This document shows positions 6,920 through 7,906 of a DNA stretch of 7,906 bases, in pieces. Under the pieces are notes generated by a model. The model worked only from the letters and a program-made list of their open reading frames with translations, was not told where the DNA came from and did not search any database. Position numbers and translations under genes: made by a program. Position 1 is the first letter of the stretch. Each line of letters opens with the position of its first letter. Source of the DNA: an uncultured Cellvibrio sp. (lineage in GTDB: Bacteria > Pseudomonadota > Gammaproteobacteria > Pseudomonadales > Cellvibrionaceae); the NCBI GenBank assembly GCA_946482385.1, contig CAMLRI010000076.1, forward strand, positions 1-7,906. Direction: 5' to 3'.

Positions 6920-7361
6920 GTTAGCTGTAGGCCCGGGCACAAGGGTCACTTTGCATTTTGCGTTACAACTGGATAACGGCGATATAGTGGATACCAATTT
7001 TGAGCGCGATCCGGCCGTATTTACCGTAGGCGATGGCAATTTGCTGCCCGGTTTTGAAAAAGCGCTCTTTGGTATGTACGAGGGCGAGCACAAAACCTTG
7101 CTGATCAAGCCCGAAGAGGGTTTTGGCCAGCGCAACCCCAACAATATCCAAGAAATCGCCCGCAGCCAGTTCAGCCCGGATATGGAGCTGAGCGAGGGTT
7201 TGATGCTGTCGTTTGCCGATGCGCAAAAAACCGAATTGCCCGGCGTGGTGCAGCGCTTTGACGAGGATGTGGTGGTGGTGGATTTCAACCATCCCCTGGC
7301 TGGCCGCGATATTTTGTTTGAAGTGGCCATTGTTAAAATCGAACCTGTACAGGTGCACTGA
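6912..7361 (+). CDS. fkpB: FKBP-type peptidyl-prolyl cis-trans isomerase (SlpA/FkpB, SlyD-like)
   Basis: A 149-residue soluble FKBP, the same length as E. coli FkpB (SlpA). It isomerises Xaa-Pro bonds and is thought to act as a folding helper in the cytoplasm. Visible features are the split FKBP fold: an N-terminal strand segment ([20 protein letters not shown]), the FKBP core [23 protein letters not shown], an inserted IF (insert-in-flap) domain over about residues 72-120 with GVVQ and [16 protein letters not shown], and a return to the FKBP fold (VAIVKIEP). It lacks the His-rich metal-binding tail of SlyD, which favours FkpB over SlyD. The ATG at 6912 lies inside the end of lspA (ATGCGTGA overlap), implying translational coupling. 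A longer frame extending upstream inside lspA is not conserved and is rejected. Confidence 0.95.
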   Translation: MRELAVGPGTRVTLHFALQLDNGDIVDTNFERDPAVFTVGDGNLLPGFEKALFGMYEGEHKTLLIKPEEGFGQRNPNNIQEIARSQFSPDMELSEGLMLSFADAQKTELPGVVQRFDEDVVVVDFNHPLAGRDILFEVAIVKIEPVQVH

Positions 7362-7363
7362 TC

Positions 7364-7906
7364 ATGACCCAAATCAAGCTCGCCAATCCCCGCGGTTTTT
7401 GCGCCGGTGTCGATCGCGCTATAGACATAGTGGATCGCGCCCTGGATGTGTTTGGTGCGCCCATCTATGTGCGCCACGAGGTGGTGCACAATAAATTTGT
7501 GGTGGATTCACTGCGTTCGCGCGGCGCTGTATTTGTCGATGAAGTGGATCAGGTGCCCGACGATGTGATACTGATTTTTAGTGCCCACGGTGTATCCCAG
7601 GCGGTGCGCAAAGAGGCGGAAAACCGCGGCCTGAAAATCTTTGATGCCACCTGTCCGCTGGTGACCAAGGTGCATATCGAGGTGACCCATTACAGCCGCG
7701 AAGGCAAAGAGTGCATCCTCATCGGCCACGAAGGCCACCCGGAGGTGGAAGGCACTATGGGGCAGTACGACACCAGCAATGGCGGCGCCATCTACCTGGT
7801 GGAGGACGAGTCCGATGTGGATGAACTGGTAGTGAAAAATCCCGACGCCCTGGCCTATGTCACCCAAACCACGCTGTCGATGGAAGACACCGCCAAGGTC
7901 ATCGAC
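7364..7906 (+). CDS. ispH: 4-hydroxy-3-methylbut-2-enyl diphosphate reductase IspH (5' part)
   Basis: The first 181 residues of IspH (E. coli 316); the gene runs off the window's end, so this is a cut and not a truncation. IspH is the last enzyme of the MEP isoprenoid pathway, reducing HMBPP to IPP and DMAPP with a [4Fe-4S] cluster. Two of the three cluster cysteines are in view: Cys13 in NPRGFCAGV and Cys97 in FDATCPLV. Substrate-binding residues are also present: His42 in YVRHEVVHN, His75 in FSAHGVSQ, His125 and Glu127 in [14 protein letters not shown], and the TQTTLS threonine. The third Cys (E. coli 197) lies beyond the window. The ATG comes 2 bases after the fkpB stop, so it is the last visible gene of the operon. 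N-terminal sequence [15 protein letters not shown] aligns with E. coli [14 protein letters not shown]. Confidence 0.97.
   Translation, partial: MTQIKLANPRGFCAGVDRAIDIVDRALDVFGAPIYVRHEVVHNKFVVDSLRSRGAVFVDEVDQVPDDVILIFSAHGVSQAVRKEAENRGLKIFDATCPLVTKVHIEVTHYSREGKECILIGHEGHPEVEGTMGQYDTSNGGAIYLVEDESDVDELVVKNPDALAYVTQTTLSMEDTAKVID

Overview
The window is a housekeeping segment from a gammaproteobacterium. The order murJ - ribF - ileS - lspA - fkpB - ispH, all on the + strand, is the arrangement familiar from Pseudomonas and its relatives. The wording of the proteins (for example RibF with RGLHNLRP..RGCVATIG) also fits that group. A cellulose-degrading marine or soil lineage such as Cellvibrionaceae is my guess from overall flavour only; nothing in the window proves the genus.

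Layout. Positions 1-111 are low-complexity non-coding DNA: a 19-base T run, then about eight copies of a degenerate heptamer (Y)TTGGGG that give nine G-tracts, a very strong G-quadruplex candidate. Positions 124-175 hold an intrinsic terminator reading on the - strand. Positions 176-423 have no gene I can support. A small - strand gene (424-756) is recognisable as a yebG-family SOS gene. It has a consensus-like LexA box (776-795) overlapping the -10 of a good sigma70 promoter. From 898 to the end of the window, six + strand genes follow.

How the genes work together. MurJ flips lipid II across the inner membrane for peptidoglycan synthesis. RibF makes FMN and FAD from riboflavin. IleS charges tRNA-Ile. 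LspA removes signal peptides from prolipoproteins. FkpB is an SlyD-like FKBP peptidyl-prolyl isomerase. IspH makes IPP and DMAPP, the isoprenoid precursors that also feed undecaprenyl phosphate, the lipid carrier on which MurJ's substrate is built. ribF to ispH are tightly packed (gaps of 12, 9 and 2 bases and one 8-base overlap) and are almost certainly one operon. murJ is separated from ribF by about 120 bases with a candidate -10 box, so it may be its own unit or read through.

I found no previously undescribed system. The points most worth a second look are the G-rich heptad tract beside the terminator, the textbook LexA site that makes the yebG-like gene a predicted SOS gene next to murJ, the long predicted 3' UTR of that gene, and the non-ATG starts of murJ and ribF.
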